Source: Nereocystis luetkeana (lineage: Eukaryota > Sar > Phaeophyceae > Laminariales > Laminariaceae). From it: a stretch of 64,000 bases of DNA. Location of the stretch: NCBI GenBank assembly GCA_031213475.1, contig JARUPZ010000018.1:2914733-2978732 (forward strand), in the 5' to 3' direction. Shown one piece after another: positions 47,101 through 58,156 of the stretch (positions are counted from its first letter, which is position 1; each line of letters starts with the position of its first letter). The position numbers were made by a program, and so were the translations under genes. Under the pieces are notes generated by a model. That model saw nothing but the letters and a program-made list of their open reading frames with translations. It did not search any database and was not told the DNA's origin.

Positions 47101-50100
47101 TGGAAGGCGATGGTGTTCAAGGATATTCCGGGTATGGTTACAACGGCGTGACGGGGGTCTGTCTCTCCCTATGCGTGTGCGTCGCGGGCATTCTCGGGGG
47201 GGGGGGGGGGGGGGGGGGGGGGCATTTTTTTCGCGGCTGTTTTGCTGACGGTGTCACAGACGCCCCTCGTGGTCACGGCCACCTAGGGGTCGGTCATCTA
47301 CTGTGAGCGCCTGGACGCGCATGTAAGCGCGCATGGGGACAGTCGGTGGAAAGGAAAGAAATAGTACGCGCGTGTGCCGTTGGTGATGCACAAAAGACGC
47401 GCTGCGGACGTGTCTCCAGCGGTGCCCTTGCAAGCTGCTGCTGCCGCTGCTGCTGCCGCTGCCGCCGCTGCTGCCGAGGCTATCATGAGCTAACCACGTT
47501 TTGGTTCTGTCGTAGAGTAGACCATGAGCCAACCACGCCTATTATCGCCGTGCGTGCGAGCTGCGCGCCTCGGTGAGGGTCCTCCCACCTCAGAATACTT
47601 CGAGAGAAAATCATTCGGGTACGGCGATTGCACCGCGGTTTGGCGGTTTGGCGGGCGGGCGGGCGGGTGGCACCATTGCAGGCGGACCTGGCGGCTTGGC
47701 TGCTTCCCGTCTCGCACTGGGCTGGTTTCAAGGCCGAAGAAAGAAAAAAAACGCGTCAATATTTTCAGGTTTAGCTCTACCCCCGTTGTTGCTCGTGTGT
47801 GCGTTCCATTCCCCGCGTGCATCAACATCCTCCATGTACGTCTGTTCTGCACGTCCTACTGTCCGTGTGCGCACCCACCCACCCACCCACCCACTATTAT
47901 GCAGGCATCAAGAAATACTGCGAGCGGATGAACTCCGGAGAGATGTATCACCTGCTGGCGGCGATGCTCACGTCTAGGTCTTGGGACGCCATCGAGGACA
48001 CGTGCGTGGGGAAGTTATGACACGAAGGAGACTGCTATGGAGAGTGGCTTGCCGCGCTCGTCTGCGCGCGGGTCGCCGCGCTCTTAACCCAGTGATTGAA
48101 AAGAAACGCGCTCTTGTTGTTGGACCCCCGGGGCTCGGTTCCCCCCCTCACCGCCGCCGTGCCGCTGCGCGCCGGTAGCCGTGGAATGCGAACCCGACAT
48201 ACTTCAAATGCGTCGCTGTCACCTTTTCACGAAGGGCCTTCACGTATGTGTCACCGGTTGTGTTATTTTTGCAGCGATTGATGTTTTTTGACGCGGAGAG
48301 TTTAGGGGCGCCGAATTGTATATTTTGCGCCAGTTATTTCTGTGCGGGTACCTGATTGCAGGCCACCCGCTCGTGGCCTGTGCTTTTGCGGTCGTGACGA
48401 ACAACGCGATACATGTTGCCTTCCCCGTGTGCCTTTGAATTTTGAGAGGATTGACGGAGGGGGGTTGATTGGGGTCGGCGGGCGGTAACACCGCGACCGC
48501 CGTGCGCTGGCATGCGTGCTCTCCGATGTAGGGGGGTCAGGGCGTGCGACATCTGCGTCCGGCTGCGCTTGCGTGCGAGGCTATATAGCGCTTCTATTTT
48601 GCGCCAGAGGTCAAGGTAGCATCTAGCAGTAGCAGCTATTGATAGCAGTAGCACTGTCACTAGCCCTCTCAATAGCACCTTCAATAGCACCTTCAAAAGC
48701 ACTATCAGTAGTACTACCGGTAGCGTTATCTGGGCCACTCTGCTGCAGTGGGAACAATTCGATGGGCACCTGCGGCAGGAAAGGGAAATAGGTTTACACC
48801 CGTTGGCAACGCGCGCTCTCTTCGCAGCAAATACCCGGGTGTCCAAGGCGTGCGTTGGTAGGTCTGCCCTCACCCCGCCCCGCCTAGCCTCGCCTCCGCC
48901 TCGATAGCGGTGTAGCCAACATTATAGCCCGCAAATTAAACACTGCCAGAGCTCTCTCCGGTGGGGAGATATTAAAAAAAAAAAAACGAATCGCACGTTC
49001 ATCCCCTTTGTGTTTCTATCGTGTGCCGGGCCTCTCACCAGGAGCTCTGGGATGGAGGGCCTGCACGGCAAGGACGTCGAGACCGAGAAGGGCATGGTCC
49101 GCGGCTACGTCCAGCAGTACGCCTCCGAGATCGCCATGCTTCTCTCAAGGGTGGACAGGCAGCTGCTGTTGCTGTTCAAGATGAACGACTGCCTCCGGTG
49201 AGCGGACGAGAGATGGCAGGTCACAACTCCACGTCATGTGTGGTCATTCTTCCTGCCTGAGCCTTGAGATGCGTTTCGGAACCCACGACCGCGGTTGTAC
49301 CGTTGTTCGAATCCGGTGGGACCGAGGGCCGCCTGAAGCCCCGGGTTCCGTTTGCGCGGTCACCCGAAGCTCCGAAGGTCTCGCAAACCTCGCGTTCCGG
49401 ATGCCGGGCGGAGACTGCGTACCACAACCGTTCGGGCGCAACTAACGTCCCATGGAGAGTTAGTTGCCGCGCACATTGTCAGGGCCGGCGGTAATGTAAG
49501 GTCGACTGGTTCTTGTGCAGAGCCGTTGAAGTGACAAGATCGCGACGATGAGCACGTGCACGTGACGCACAAGTGCTCTCCCCTGCCACGATTTGCTCTG
49601 CTGCCGTATATGGACCCAATCAAAGGCCAAGACACGAGTTTCCATGGGAGAATTTCCAAAATGTCCCCGCTCTGGCGTGTGTTTCTCTCCGCAACAGACT
49701 CGGGGTTTACTGATAGCAGCAGGTAGAGTTGGTTGTGTGTGAGACTGCCGAACTTCCTGAAAGGCTGTCGTTCTGATAACTTTTTTGTCCGTTGGCGTTT
49801 CTACGCAGGCACATCGACAGGACATTGGGAGCTCCCATCAACACGTTCGTCATCGCCGCGAAAACGTGCATCGCTGTGCTCAGAGAGGAAGACGCCAAGG
49901 AGGTGAGGGACGTAGAACGGTCGGAGGACGAGGAAAAGGATGAGGGCATTGTTACATTTTCCAGGAGGAGTATGCTCCAAATATGGATGCAGCTACACCC
50001 AGCTCGTATCGTGAGTTGAAGGAGGAGGAGCAGAAGGAGAAGGAGGAGGGTGCCATTACTCTTTCCTGAAGTGCTCTGCTACAAATATGGGTGCAACTAC

Positions 50101-52960
50101 GCCCAGTTGTGTGCAGCGATAGAGGTTGTTCATGCCACTCACCCTTCGATGGTGCTTACAAAAGCCCCCCGAAGAGTCGCTCTCGGCGGTTTTCGGCACG
50201 TACCGTTCGAATCGTCCATTCGCCCCCTTGTGACCTATTGGAACTTCGCACGCGGTCGCTCTTCTTCGCCACAACGTTCCAAGCATTCGATCTTAGTTTT
50301 ATTTTATTTTCGCTTGTTGCGCCTGCGCTCTCAACCAAATGCTCGTTCAAGGCGCTGGCGCGCTTAGGGGCAAGCAGGCGGAACTTCGTCGCCCGAGGGC
50401 TGCTGTACGCGCTTTACTACATCAGGGCTATCCCGGAGGCGATGAAGGTGAGATAATAGGAGCCGTACCAAAGGGGCGGTATATTCGAAAATATTCTTCC
50501 ACAAAAAATTCCACTTCTTAAGAGCACGGGTGTCGCTTTCGCTGGAGGGCTACGCCCGCGAGTACCGTCTCTATCGCCGGTGATACACGCGTATATAAAT
50601 GCGCCAGTTTCTTGTCCCTTACCGCTCCCCGCCCCCCCCCGATCTCCCCCTCCCCCCCTTAATAACCTTGGTCAGGAGGTTTGAGGGCCGCGTCGCTGTT
50701 GCCTTCCGCGCGAAATTCTGAATATTTATTCGTAGATGGTTTGTCATTTTTATTGACCCATTATTGGTGTTCGACGGGAGTCTTTGTCCTTGGGAGGTTG
50801 TGACTAGCGGAAGATGAAAATGTCTCACAAGTAAACAGTAGTGTGTTGACCCGACGCATTCTACCATATATAATAGGGGTGCACACCTAAGAGGCGTGCT
50901 GCTATAGGGGCATCGTAATAGCATTTTTCGGGTAATTTTGCTTCTAAATGTCGGGTCCCCTTTAGCATTTGACCTTGTGCACCAAGCTAGGCCTTGAGAT
51001 GGTTCATCAGGGTGCTCTTTCACTCTTCTCAAAATCAATGTTCGACTTACCTATAGTGTAGAGCTTTTCACGCGAGGGCCCCCAGAAAAACATGGCCCAT
51101 CTCTATACTGCTGAAGCATGTGTCTTACGATAATTTTTTTTTTTTTGGGCCCACATTGGAGGAACTCTCTACCTGGTACCCAATCACGGCTTTACTGGAA
51201 TGTGTGCGCTAAACCCTATGCGCAATCATCCCGTGGCCTGCGAGGTCCATATCGAACAATACCAAAAAAATGTAACGATATTATTGGGTGTATATATACT
51301 ACTGTAGTATACATACTCCTCAGCTGAGGAGCCCATCAGCAAGAAATATTTTCCTTGCAAGGGTAAAAGTTGCTGCCATGCGCCTGTCGCGGCACGGGTC
51401 ACCCCCAATAACCCTCTGGGGGACTCAACCCTTCTAGTACTATTAATAGCGCACGCTCTGCAACGTGAAGAAACACCTTATTGACTCTATGTCCAAGTAA
51501 TTTTTTCCCCAAAACGGGAGTGCAGTTTAGTAAAAGGGTTAAGAGGGGACAAATTTACGGCAAGAAAGTGACGAGTACATACATACATACATACATACAA
51601 CAACACAGCAGTTATCACTGTTTTCGTCGCTGCCCAGGGGTCCCGAAGGAGTTGACACGCACGCGAAAAGCGGAATGTAGACCAAGGAGCGAACGCGGTT
51701 TTGGTGGTCCGTTTTCACTGCTGTGCCTGATGGGTGAAAATCAGGTTCACACAAGTTCCAGGAACTACCAGGTATCAAGCAGAAATAAATACTTGGGGTG
51801 CTCACACGAGGTTCGTTCGACCTTGGACAGGTGCACAAGTCGAGAAGGATGTAAAATCGATTTGTTTGGATAGGGAGTCGTTGCTGTTACTATTTTTGAG
51901 TACCTGCTTCTACCAGTGTTTCGAAGAGTTTGGGCAGGTGCGCACTTTTGGAAAGGAGGTATGTGCTGAATATGTGATCGATTCCGTTATGGGAGTCGAA
52001 TTTATTGTTACTGTCTCGAGTACCTGGTGTACAAATGTTTCACGAATTTTGCCGCCGGTTTTTTTCGAGAGCAAAAGACCAGCAGGCGCTCAACGGAGGC
52101 GTGGTGCTGCGGCATGTACTCTCCAGATGCCACGATTGTTTCGGTTGGCACTGGTTCCAGGAGCAACGGCCGTAAGATTTTGCCAATTAATTATGAATAA
52201 TCATGGGACAAGCGTAGTAAAAAATGACGTGCGTAGGCGGCATTGTCGTGTACACGTACGTACGTACGTACGTACGTACGTGCTGCTATTTTATTTCTTG
52301 CAGGGTCTTGAGGGGGCCGGCGACGCTCTGTTGATGGCAGCCGTGTTTTTTGTTGCCGCTGCGAGAGTGGGGTTAGCAGTCTGGGAGAAGGGATCTTTCG
52401 GGATGTTTTTTACTTGAAAAATGTGTAGCGTGGTCTGCACCTCGGAATTGTCGTCCGTATCTGAGAAATTTCCTGGTTCGATGCAAACTCGGCGTAGCCG
52501 CGTTTATGGCGAGTTTTGGCCCGTTTCGGCTGCGGTTTGGGATCAGGGTTTGGGTTAGGGTTAGAGTCAGGGGTTAAGGTTGGGTCTTCGCCCGTACCTT
52601 GATCCCAACAGGAACCGAAACATCCGAACAGCCTACCAACCTAAAGATCCCTTCTCCCAGATTGTAAAAGGTCTTCCGCTGCGATGGTCTAAAGTGATGC
52701 CGCTCTGGTCGGAAGTACAAGGAAAGTTCAGTGATCAACCAAGCCGCCCTTATATAATCGACCAAGAAGTGGTGCTTGCTATTCTACCGGTACGGTTCAT
52801 GGGGTGATACAAACACTCTGGAGAGTGTGTCTCGAGCTCTGCTGCCTGTACTGCCGTGGGAAGCGATAATGCCGAATGCTGAAAGTTCTCGTGCACGCGC
52901 AGCATTGGTGGAGAGCAGAGTCGAACTTTAGGTCTCCCCGGCTGCTGCTGCTCCTGCTTC

Positions 52961-52992
<32 letters not shown>

Positions 52993-53356
52993 ATGCCGCT
53001 TCTGCTGCTGCTGCTGCTACTGCTGCTGCTGCTGCTGTTGCTGCTGCCGCTGTATAATACAGTAGACGTGGATCTTTGATATGTAGCTCTACTGTTACTG
53101 CGAGCGATCGGTAGAAAAAACCTGGCGGCTAAGTTGTCATGTTTCTTTCACAACACTCTTATCATGTCCCCGAACTACGAAAATTGTTGATTACAACCAA
53201 CCCCCCCCCTGTACCTGGTACAAAGGATACCCACGATCTGTATACTATATACTTCTGCCGTCTCGGTTTTGTATGGCGTGGCAGGTGAAGGCGCAGCTGC
53301 TGGCGATGAACTACCAGGAGAGGTTGCTGGAAAGGCGCGTCCGACGGCTCCGATAG
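35004..53356 (+). CDS. ADCK1: ADCK1-type ABC1/aarF-domain atypical kinase, 14 exons
   Basis: Exons are 35004-35156, 36853-36936, 38211-38261, 40246-40500, 41476-41640, 42302-42477, 43526-43622, 44279-44371, 46936-47131, 47905-48001, 49042-49197, 49809-49902, 50352-50447 and 53285-53356. All introns are GT-AG with matching phases, and 1785 nt give 594 aa plus TAG. UbiB-family motifs appear in order: KxGQ (VKLGQH, Lys155), the Ala-rich loop ASASLAQVH (215-223), the ATP lysine LAIK (236), ELNFLHEASN in place of the ExD block (283-292), the catalytic loop VHCDPHGAN (365-373) and DHG for DFG (395-397). The C-terminal LLAAMLTSRSWD and FKMNDCLR match animal/plant ADCK1 rather than COQ8. ADCK1 proteins act in mitochondria (cristae and lipid homeostasis); the substrate is unknown. 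Translation may start further upstream, at 32922. Confidence 0.93.
35157..36852 (+). other. ADCK1: ADCK1-like intron A
   Basis: It contains a near-perfect palindromic family B copy (35538-35634) and a partial tandem duplication with a unit near 80 bp (36095-36285). A 242-codon open frame at 35720 crosses that duplication and is probably not real. Confidence 0.65.
35538..35634. repeat. Palindromic family B copy, near perfect
   Basis: TTAACCCCTTTAGAACCGCA mirrored by TGCGGTCCTAAAGGGGTTAA. Confidence 0.9.
36853..36936 (+). CDS. ADCK1: ADCK1-like exon B
   Basis: Acceptor TTCTTCTGCAG, donor GTGGGT, 28 codons: GFRRATGGDINPKTAEYEKL then QEEMWNAQ. Linker region. Confidence 0.85.
38211..38261 (+). 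CDS. ADCK1: ADCK1-like exon C (51 nt)
   Basis: Acceptor CGTGTATAG, donor GTGAGG, 17 codons: EEQKRSGEEAETLTDPL, an acidic linker. The phase fits both neighbours. Confidence 0.75.
38262..40245 (+). other. ADCK1: ADCK1-like intron C with a foldback element
   Basis: It contains an inverted repeat (arms 39029-39118 and 39171-39266) and G/C runs. No gene is seen. Confidence 0.65.
39029..39266. repeat. Foldback element (arms about 90 bp)
   Basis: Left arm AACCATTTTAGTTGGGTTTT through CCAAGAGTTATGACCCAACC; the right arm is its reverse complement with a few changes. Spacer about 52 bp. Confidence 0.75.
40246..40500 (+). CDS. ADCK1: ADCK1-like exon D: KxGQ motif
   Basis: Acceptor TTGGTCAG, donor GTGGGG, 85 codons. 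LHRRSAERLRELCARNAGVY then VKLGQHLAQLDFVLPPEFID is the diagnostic N-terminal extension of the ABC1 family, with the KxGQ lysine at residue 155. Confidence 0.95.
40545..41075 (-). repeat. 0.5 kb repeat family E, copy 2 (reverse)
   Basis: Reverse complement of 14674-15190, including the GCATGAGATCGAGTACA end and the GACAACCAGGGTACCG-T run part. It lies in the intron after ADCK1-like exon D. Confidence 0.82.
41476..41640 (+). CDS. ADCK1: ADCK1-like exon E: Ala-rich loop and ATP lysine
   Basis: Acceptor GGAATCAG, donor GTGAGG, 55 codons. PIASASLAQVHRAV carries the loop that replaces the glycine-rich P-loop in this family, and EQLAIK the ATP-binding lysine. Confidence 0.95.
42302..42477 (+). CDS. 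ADCK1: ADCK1-like exon F: KWLADEVEKNLPNELNF
   Basis: Acceptor CGAAATACAG, donor GTGAGA, 58 codons plus AA. It starts VQHQGL, which continues the AIK-VQH motif of exon E. ELNFLHEASNSR holds the family helix in which Asp of ExD is replaced by Asn. Confidence 0.94.
43526..43622 (+). CDS. ADCK1: ADCK1-like exon G: RVLTMRFEP
   Basis: Acceptor ACGTTCCAG, donor GTGAGA. G completes Lys295, then 32 codons: CAAMFEGRDDICVPPVVTEQ then TTERVLTMRFEP, equivalent to the TERVLLMEFVDG stretch of ADCK1. Confidence 0.93.
43738..43830. repeat. Pentanucleotide (TGCTG)n microsatellite
   Basis: About 16 units of GTGCT/TGCTG in the intron just after ADCK1-like exon G. Confidence 0.95.
44279..44371 (+). CDS. ADCK1: ADCK1-like exon H
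   Basis: Acceptor CACACGAAG, donor GTATGC, 31 codons: GLRATDVEGMRALGVSLPRV then AALISEAFCEQ. This is the helix before the catalytic loop. Confidence 0.9.
44474..44707. repeat. Two MITE family A copies in tandem
   Basis: Copies at 44474-44582 and 44599-44707. Both are preceded by CCCCGTGACACAC / CCCCGTGATACAC, so element plus flank was duplicated. Confidence 0.87.
46473..46569. repeat. Palindromic family B copy, near perfect
   Basis: TTAACCCCTTTAGAACCGCA mirrored by TGCGGTTCTAAAAGGGTTAA. Confidence 0.9.
46936..47131 (+). CDS. ADCK1: ADCK1-like exon I: catalytic loop and DHG
   Basis: Acceptor CCGTCGGCAG, donor GTATGG, 65 codons plus one base. It carries MFRHGSVHCDPHGANVLVRP (catalytic Asp368, Asn373), LVLLDHGLYRELTEQFR (metal-binding Asp395) and DHCRLWKAMVFKDIP. 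Confidence 0.96.
47905..48001 (+). CDS. ADCK1: ADCK1-like exon J: LLAAMLTSRSWD
   Basis: Acceptor TTATGCAG, donor GTGCGT. IKKYCERMNSGEMYHLLAAM then LTSRSWDAIED matches ADCK1 (ACMLTARSWDSV) and separates it from COQ8-type proteins. Confidence 0.94.
49042..49197 (+). CDS. ADCK1: ADCK1-like exon K: FKMNDCLR
   Basis: Acceptor CTCACCAG, donor GTGAGC. SSGMEGLHGKDVETEKGMVR, YVQQYASEIAMLLSRVDRQL and LLLFKMNDCL match ADCK1's LLLILKTNDLLR. Confidence 0.94.
49809..49902 (+). CDS. ADCK1: ADCK1-like exon L
   Basis: Acceptor CTACGCAG, donor GTGAGG. Split Arg508, then HIDRTLGAPINTFVIAAKTC and IAVLREEDAKE, as in the ADCK1 C-terminal helices. Confidence 0.93.
50352..50447 (+). CDS. ADCK1: ADCK1-like exon M
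   Basis: Acceptor CGTTCAAG, donor GTGAGA, 32 codons: ALARLGASRRNFVARGLLYA then LYYIRAIPEAMK. Reading through the donor gives only VR and a stop, so an unspliced form ending at 50456 is an alternative C-terminus. Confidence 0.85.
50448..53284 (+). other. ADCK1: ADCK1-like last intron (2.8 kb)
   Basis: It contains a half family B element (about 51428-51542), an ACAT run (51577-51600), an ACGT run (about 52253-52281), a telomere-like GGGTTAGGGTTAG stretch near 52550 and a CTG tract (52941-53050). Confidence 0.65.
52941..53050. repeat. CTG microsatellite
   Basis: Imperfect CTG tract with CTA, CTT and CCG interruptions in the last ADCK1-like intron. Confidence 0.95.
53285..53356 (+). CDS. ADCK1: ADCK1-like terminal exon N
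   Basis: Acceptor CGTGGCAG in phase with exon M: VKAQLLAMNYQERLLERRVR, RLR and TAG. A basic, helical tail. It is chosen for phase, acceptor and composition after a 2.8 kb intron. Confidence 0.72.
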   Translation: MKAQLLAMNYQERLLERRVRRLR

Positions 53357-54845
53357 CCCGTGCTTTTGGTGCGCCCGCACAGCAGCAGTGCGCCGCTGCC
53401 TCTTTTGTCGTTTTCTGTGTTGCGCAAGTTTTCTTATCTCACTGCTGTATGTACCAAAACGTTTTGTTTGTTTTCTTCTCTTTTGCGGGTTTTGTTGTCT
53501 AGTTTGCGGTGTCAAGGAAGAGGGTCTACTGTTCGTAGGTCTCTGTGTCGTGTGCCTCCTATAGGTGAAAACTAGCTAAATGTCTTGAATTAACATGAAT
53601 TATTTATTATACCTGGTACCTGGTCCGTGACCAGCAGGGGCCACGGCTGCTGTGTAGCGCTCCATTTTGGAAGAGGTTCCTCCCAATTTTGGTACCCACC
53701 CCTCAACAATGTTGTCCTTCACCTCTCCGCGTGTGATGAGGGGAGCACGAGTATCGCAGTGTGGTGGTTGGTTGTTCGCGGTGATTTTGAGAACGAAGCA
53801 TGAGCAGCTTTGGGGATGTTTTTGTGCTGCCGTCTCCCTCCGCTTTGTCCAGGACAACGCTTTGTCCCAGACAACTTTCGAGTCGTGACGAATCTTCGTC
53901 ACGTGATTCGGGCACTGGCCAGGGGTACTCGTACGAGTAGCTATTAATAGCACAGTAAACGCATTTCAACGAATAATAATTGGTACCTGGTACGATGCTG
54001 TGTACTGTTTATCGTCTTTGCATTCCCCAAGCGATCTCGCCTTTTTGTATGCCGCGAAAGCGATGCCACTGCAGCTGTTTAGTGTCAACTCATCGCTGCA
54101 GCAGCAGTCGAACGACCATGCACCTTCACTCAGTAAATCACCAGATTCTGTTTGTTGCAGCATTTATTTGAGAAGGTTGTTCGTTCCGGAAATTCGAAAT
54201 ACAACAGGTCCCTGGAGAGGGCGTGACCGGACGTTCTATATTCCAAGTAGAACACCATTTACATGCAACAACTTACGCTAGATATACAGCAGTTTCCCTG
54301 ATCGATAACGTTGCAGTTCAGCCCATCGCAAAAAAAAACCGCCTGCCGCTTCGAGACGTCCTTCTTCTGCCGTCGATCACTTGAAGACGTACGAGTACAA
54401 CGGCGAATTGTTTTTTTTGCGGGTGTGTTCACTGTTCGTTAAAAATGTCTATATCCGTTGGGGGCACTTAGTCAGGCCTGGAGGACTGCTGGCGGGATTG
54501 ATTGGTGCTTCGAGGCCCAAAATTATAAGAATTTGTTCATCGCTAGGGAGCTGCTTTGACGATTTTTTTTGCGAGAGATGGAAATACAAATTGGCTCAAA
54601 CGCTTTGTTGCTCGAAACATGAAAACTATCGTTTTTTCCGCTGAAAAATGTGCATTGTACTGGTAGGACGCACCCTTCCTCACGAAATAATGGGGACAAA
54701 AAACTTCAGCCCGGCCCGAAATAAGAGCATATTAACCCCTTTTCAGTAGTGCTGCACGGTTGTACAGGTACAGGTGCATCTGACTCTAATTCCAAGTGAT
54801 TAGTCTCCAAATCGGGAGGGAGTGCTGTCCTGAACGTCTCTGGAC

Positions 54846-55053
54846 TCAAAACCCCTCCAGTACTGCAGTTCTGTTTTGGGGACACTATTGCGGTGGACCA
54901 TAGCAAATAGGACCTACGGTACACACAAAAACCTATGTATTTCCCTATTTTTACTAGCAATATTTGGTCCTATTTGCTATGGCCCACCGTATCACTTATA
55001 ATTTGAAGGATTTGTCCCCGAAGCGGGACTGCAGTGCTACTGTAAATAAAGGG
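54846..55053. repeat. Family B element split by MITE family A (54886-54992)
   Basis: Left half CTGTTTTGGGGACA, then TATTGCGGTGGACC...GGCCCACCGTA, then right half TTTGTCCCCGAAGCGGGACT. Confidence 0.87.
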
Positions 55054-55802
55054 TCGAAGAGTGGAGAAACTTGGCGAAAAACAGGTGGTGACCATTAGGG
55101 CGATGGCCACTTTTTTTGTCACTGGAGGGATGATACAGATTGATTGGTGCCCCCGAGTTACGGTGCAAGGAGTCGCGCGGCACGGTCACAAAAACGTGAT
55201 CCTACCGGCGCCTCCGTGGCGCTAACTACATAACGCTGATGCTAGCTGACGGTTAATGTAACACTTGAAAAAAGTTATAGTCGATTGCTTCGTGGGCGCC
55301 ACGTATCTCTCGTGGTGAGTTTTTTTTGCGTGCGTATACGTACCCACCACTGCTGGCTGCTTGCTGTACACAACAGACGGTATCTACGTAGCCCAGCCAG
55401 CACACATACCGCTTTTGACCCGAACCGAAACATAAGGACCGTCCTGATCCAATGCGTGTATGCTCACGGTCGCTATATTTCAGGCCAGAGTGGTACTTAT
55501 TAATAGACTACCAGTTATTTATTACGTCTAACGAACACGCGCTGTGCGGCACGCGCCCATAGCCCATGCCGCAAACAACGCGCCGGTAATAATATTGCTT
55601 GGCGCGGCTAAGCAACTTACCAAAGTAAATTATTTGAAGTGTTTCATGTTCTTCGATGACGACGTCTCTTGCTTGGACAAATGCGCACCAGGCAGTCCCG
55701 GGCAGCGTGTGCCCTGGCATATACATATATGATATAGATGCTGGTTTTTTTTTTTCTTATTCCTCCAGATGTGTGACGTACGCACACTCCGTGTGTACTT
55801 CT

Positions 55803-55836
<34 letters not shown>

Positions 55837-56442
55837 CCGCCGCCGTGCGTCATCAATGTGCGACAATATTTGGTTATTTATGCACGCGAGCTTGAACTTA
55901 AGTTAAGTACTGCGTCGGTATTTGTCACCGACGAGACCGCGGCGTTCTCTTCAACGAGGAGTGAGTGCTGGGTGCAGACAAGACGGTCTCGGGTGCCCTC
56001 GTGTCCATGTATATAGTGTATGCACCCTGCCAACTGCTGCCGCACTTCCACGTCAGCCTCCCGCTGATGACGTCGGCACACGATTCCCCACGACTACCAA
56101 CCCTTCCTCCGCCTCGCATTGCTTATTATCCCGCCGTCTACCGTGCGTGACGTTGTGCCGTGCTGTCTTAGCAAAAGGACACTATTAACACTAGTAGTGT
56201 TATGAGGCTTAGATTGGGTAGGCAATTGGTTAACCTTTTACCTTTAGCCCAACGGACTAAGACCTTCACGCTAGCCCACCCACCTAAAAAAAAACACTTT
56301 CCAGCCCCGCTTCGACCTACCGGGGACGTCATCAACCAGCCCCGGAGACGGTGTGTCGGGAAAATGGGGGAAATCCTCGAAGACTACTACTGCATTTACC
56401 ACTCCACCTGCAGCAGATGTACACGCCAAGACTACGAGTACT

Positions 56443-56552
56443 TATTGCGGGGGACCATAGTAAAATAGGACTAAATGGTGTTATTAAAAATAGGGAAATG
56501 TATAGGTTTTTGTATGCACCGTAGGTCTTGTTTACTATGGTTCCCCGCAACA
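56443..56552. repeat. MITE family A copy 11
   Basis: TATTGCGGGGGACCATAG to CTATGGTTCCCCGCAACA. Confidence 0.85.
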
Positions 56553-58156
56553 GCAACTCTTCACAATAACAGTGTTAATAGTGCTGTCGAAGTACTGCGA
56601 GCACGAAATTAATGTCTTTCTCTCTCTACTGCGTACCACTCTGTCAGGAAATACAGGGACGGTTCAAGCATAAATAAACATGAAAATAAAACAGTTTTCC
56701 TTACCTTTCCGGACAGAGCGGTATGTAACACGCAAGATATATATATATGTATATTTGATGTACTTTTTTCCCTCCTGAGCGAGCGTAGCGGGCGGCGTAG
56801 GCCGCCCGCGGAGCTCGCATATATATTATTATTTCTTTTGCCATCCGACAATGTGCAGCATGATCTTCAACATGGATCACTCCTGACTTTCCCGAAAGAA
56901 AGAAGAAATCCTCGGAAACAAAATAAAGGAAAACCCATGCACCAAGTCTACCTCCCTTCCGTGCCAACTTTCGGCTTGTCTACTCTATTTACTTGCTGTA
57001 GTTGCTCCTTCCTTCTCATTATTATACGTACACCCCATGAGGGCGACTTTTGAAGCCGACCGTCTCGACCACGACCGGGCGGGGGGGGGCGGGGGGGGGG
57101 GGGGGGGGGGGGATGCATGTACTACGTATGTGCCGAGCAATGCGTCTGTCTTGTTTATCATGGAAATGAGGCTTCGACGTTTTTTTTTGTTTTTTTTCCC
57201 GCCGTCGTTTTAACGTTTTCTTTGTGTGTACGTCAAGCCCCCCCTTCTTCGTTTTTTTCCCCCCCTCCGTTGTCGCTACAGTTTTCGTTGTGTGAACGTA
57301 GACCCCCCCCCCCCCACACACTTAAGGCATGTTTCCAAGAAAACCGGCTCGTAAACATCGTTCCAAGGTGTGTGTGATATACTTCGTTCGTCGATATAGT
57401 CCCCCGTCCCGTTTGGAGTCTGATGTGAACATAAAACGGTGACTATATTGTCGGCCAATAGCGGTATACGATAACGCCTACGTACCACTGGTAGGACAAC
57501 ACGAGAACATGTTGATCTATATGTACCAGGTACCTGGTAATCTTTTGGTCTTCTTCTTGTACATGGGGGATTCCCTTCTGAACTTACTTACAGCCTTTTC
57601 GTTCCCGGAATATGCTCAGAAATATTAAAAACCGTGTTTGCCGGCTGAAACAATTAAACGATGCGGTATATTCTCCCAGAGATTTTCATTCTCTGTGTCT
57701 CGCTCGTGAGCTGCTCAGCCCCGACCGCTTCAAGCAGATGTCTATATACAGCAGTATATATATACTTATGAGAAGATGAGAAGGATACCATAACCTCTAC
57801 GCGCATACTTCGAAGAATTACAATGTATGTATGTTGTACGCCGGCTGTGGACATGCTGTCAGACCGTTCGTTGATGTGCTAAATCAATCGTGGTTTTCAA
57901 GCATCCGCCATACCATAATAATCTTTTATTTACGATTCACATTCACATTGTGTGACAGCAGACGTTTGTATCTATGTATATTTACCTTCAATAGGATTGT
58001 CGGATAAATTCCCGGAGATTTTGTCAATCACGACAAATAATAGTTGTAGGTGTGAGACCCTTTTGGATTATACCCCCCCAAGGTCAGCAATTGCGACGAT
58101 GGGGATATGAATGTCTTGCTAGCGAAAAGATGTCGCGGCGAAGGGTTCCCGATGCC

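Noticed and set aside
50448..50456. In-frame stop just after ADCK1-like exon M as the gene's end
   Set aside because: A GTGAGA donor precedes it and a phase-matched basic terminal exon exists at 53285; kept only as an alternative.
231..56552. Regularly recurring palindromes considered as a CRISPR-like array
   Set aside because: Copies are kilobases apart, in a eukaryotic genome, with TA flanks and inverted ends as in MITEs.
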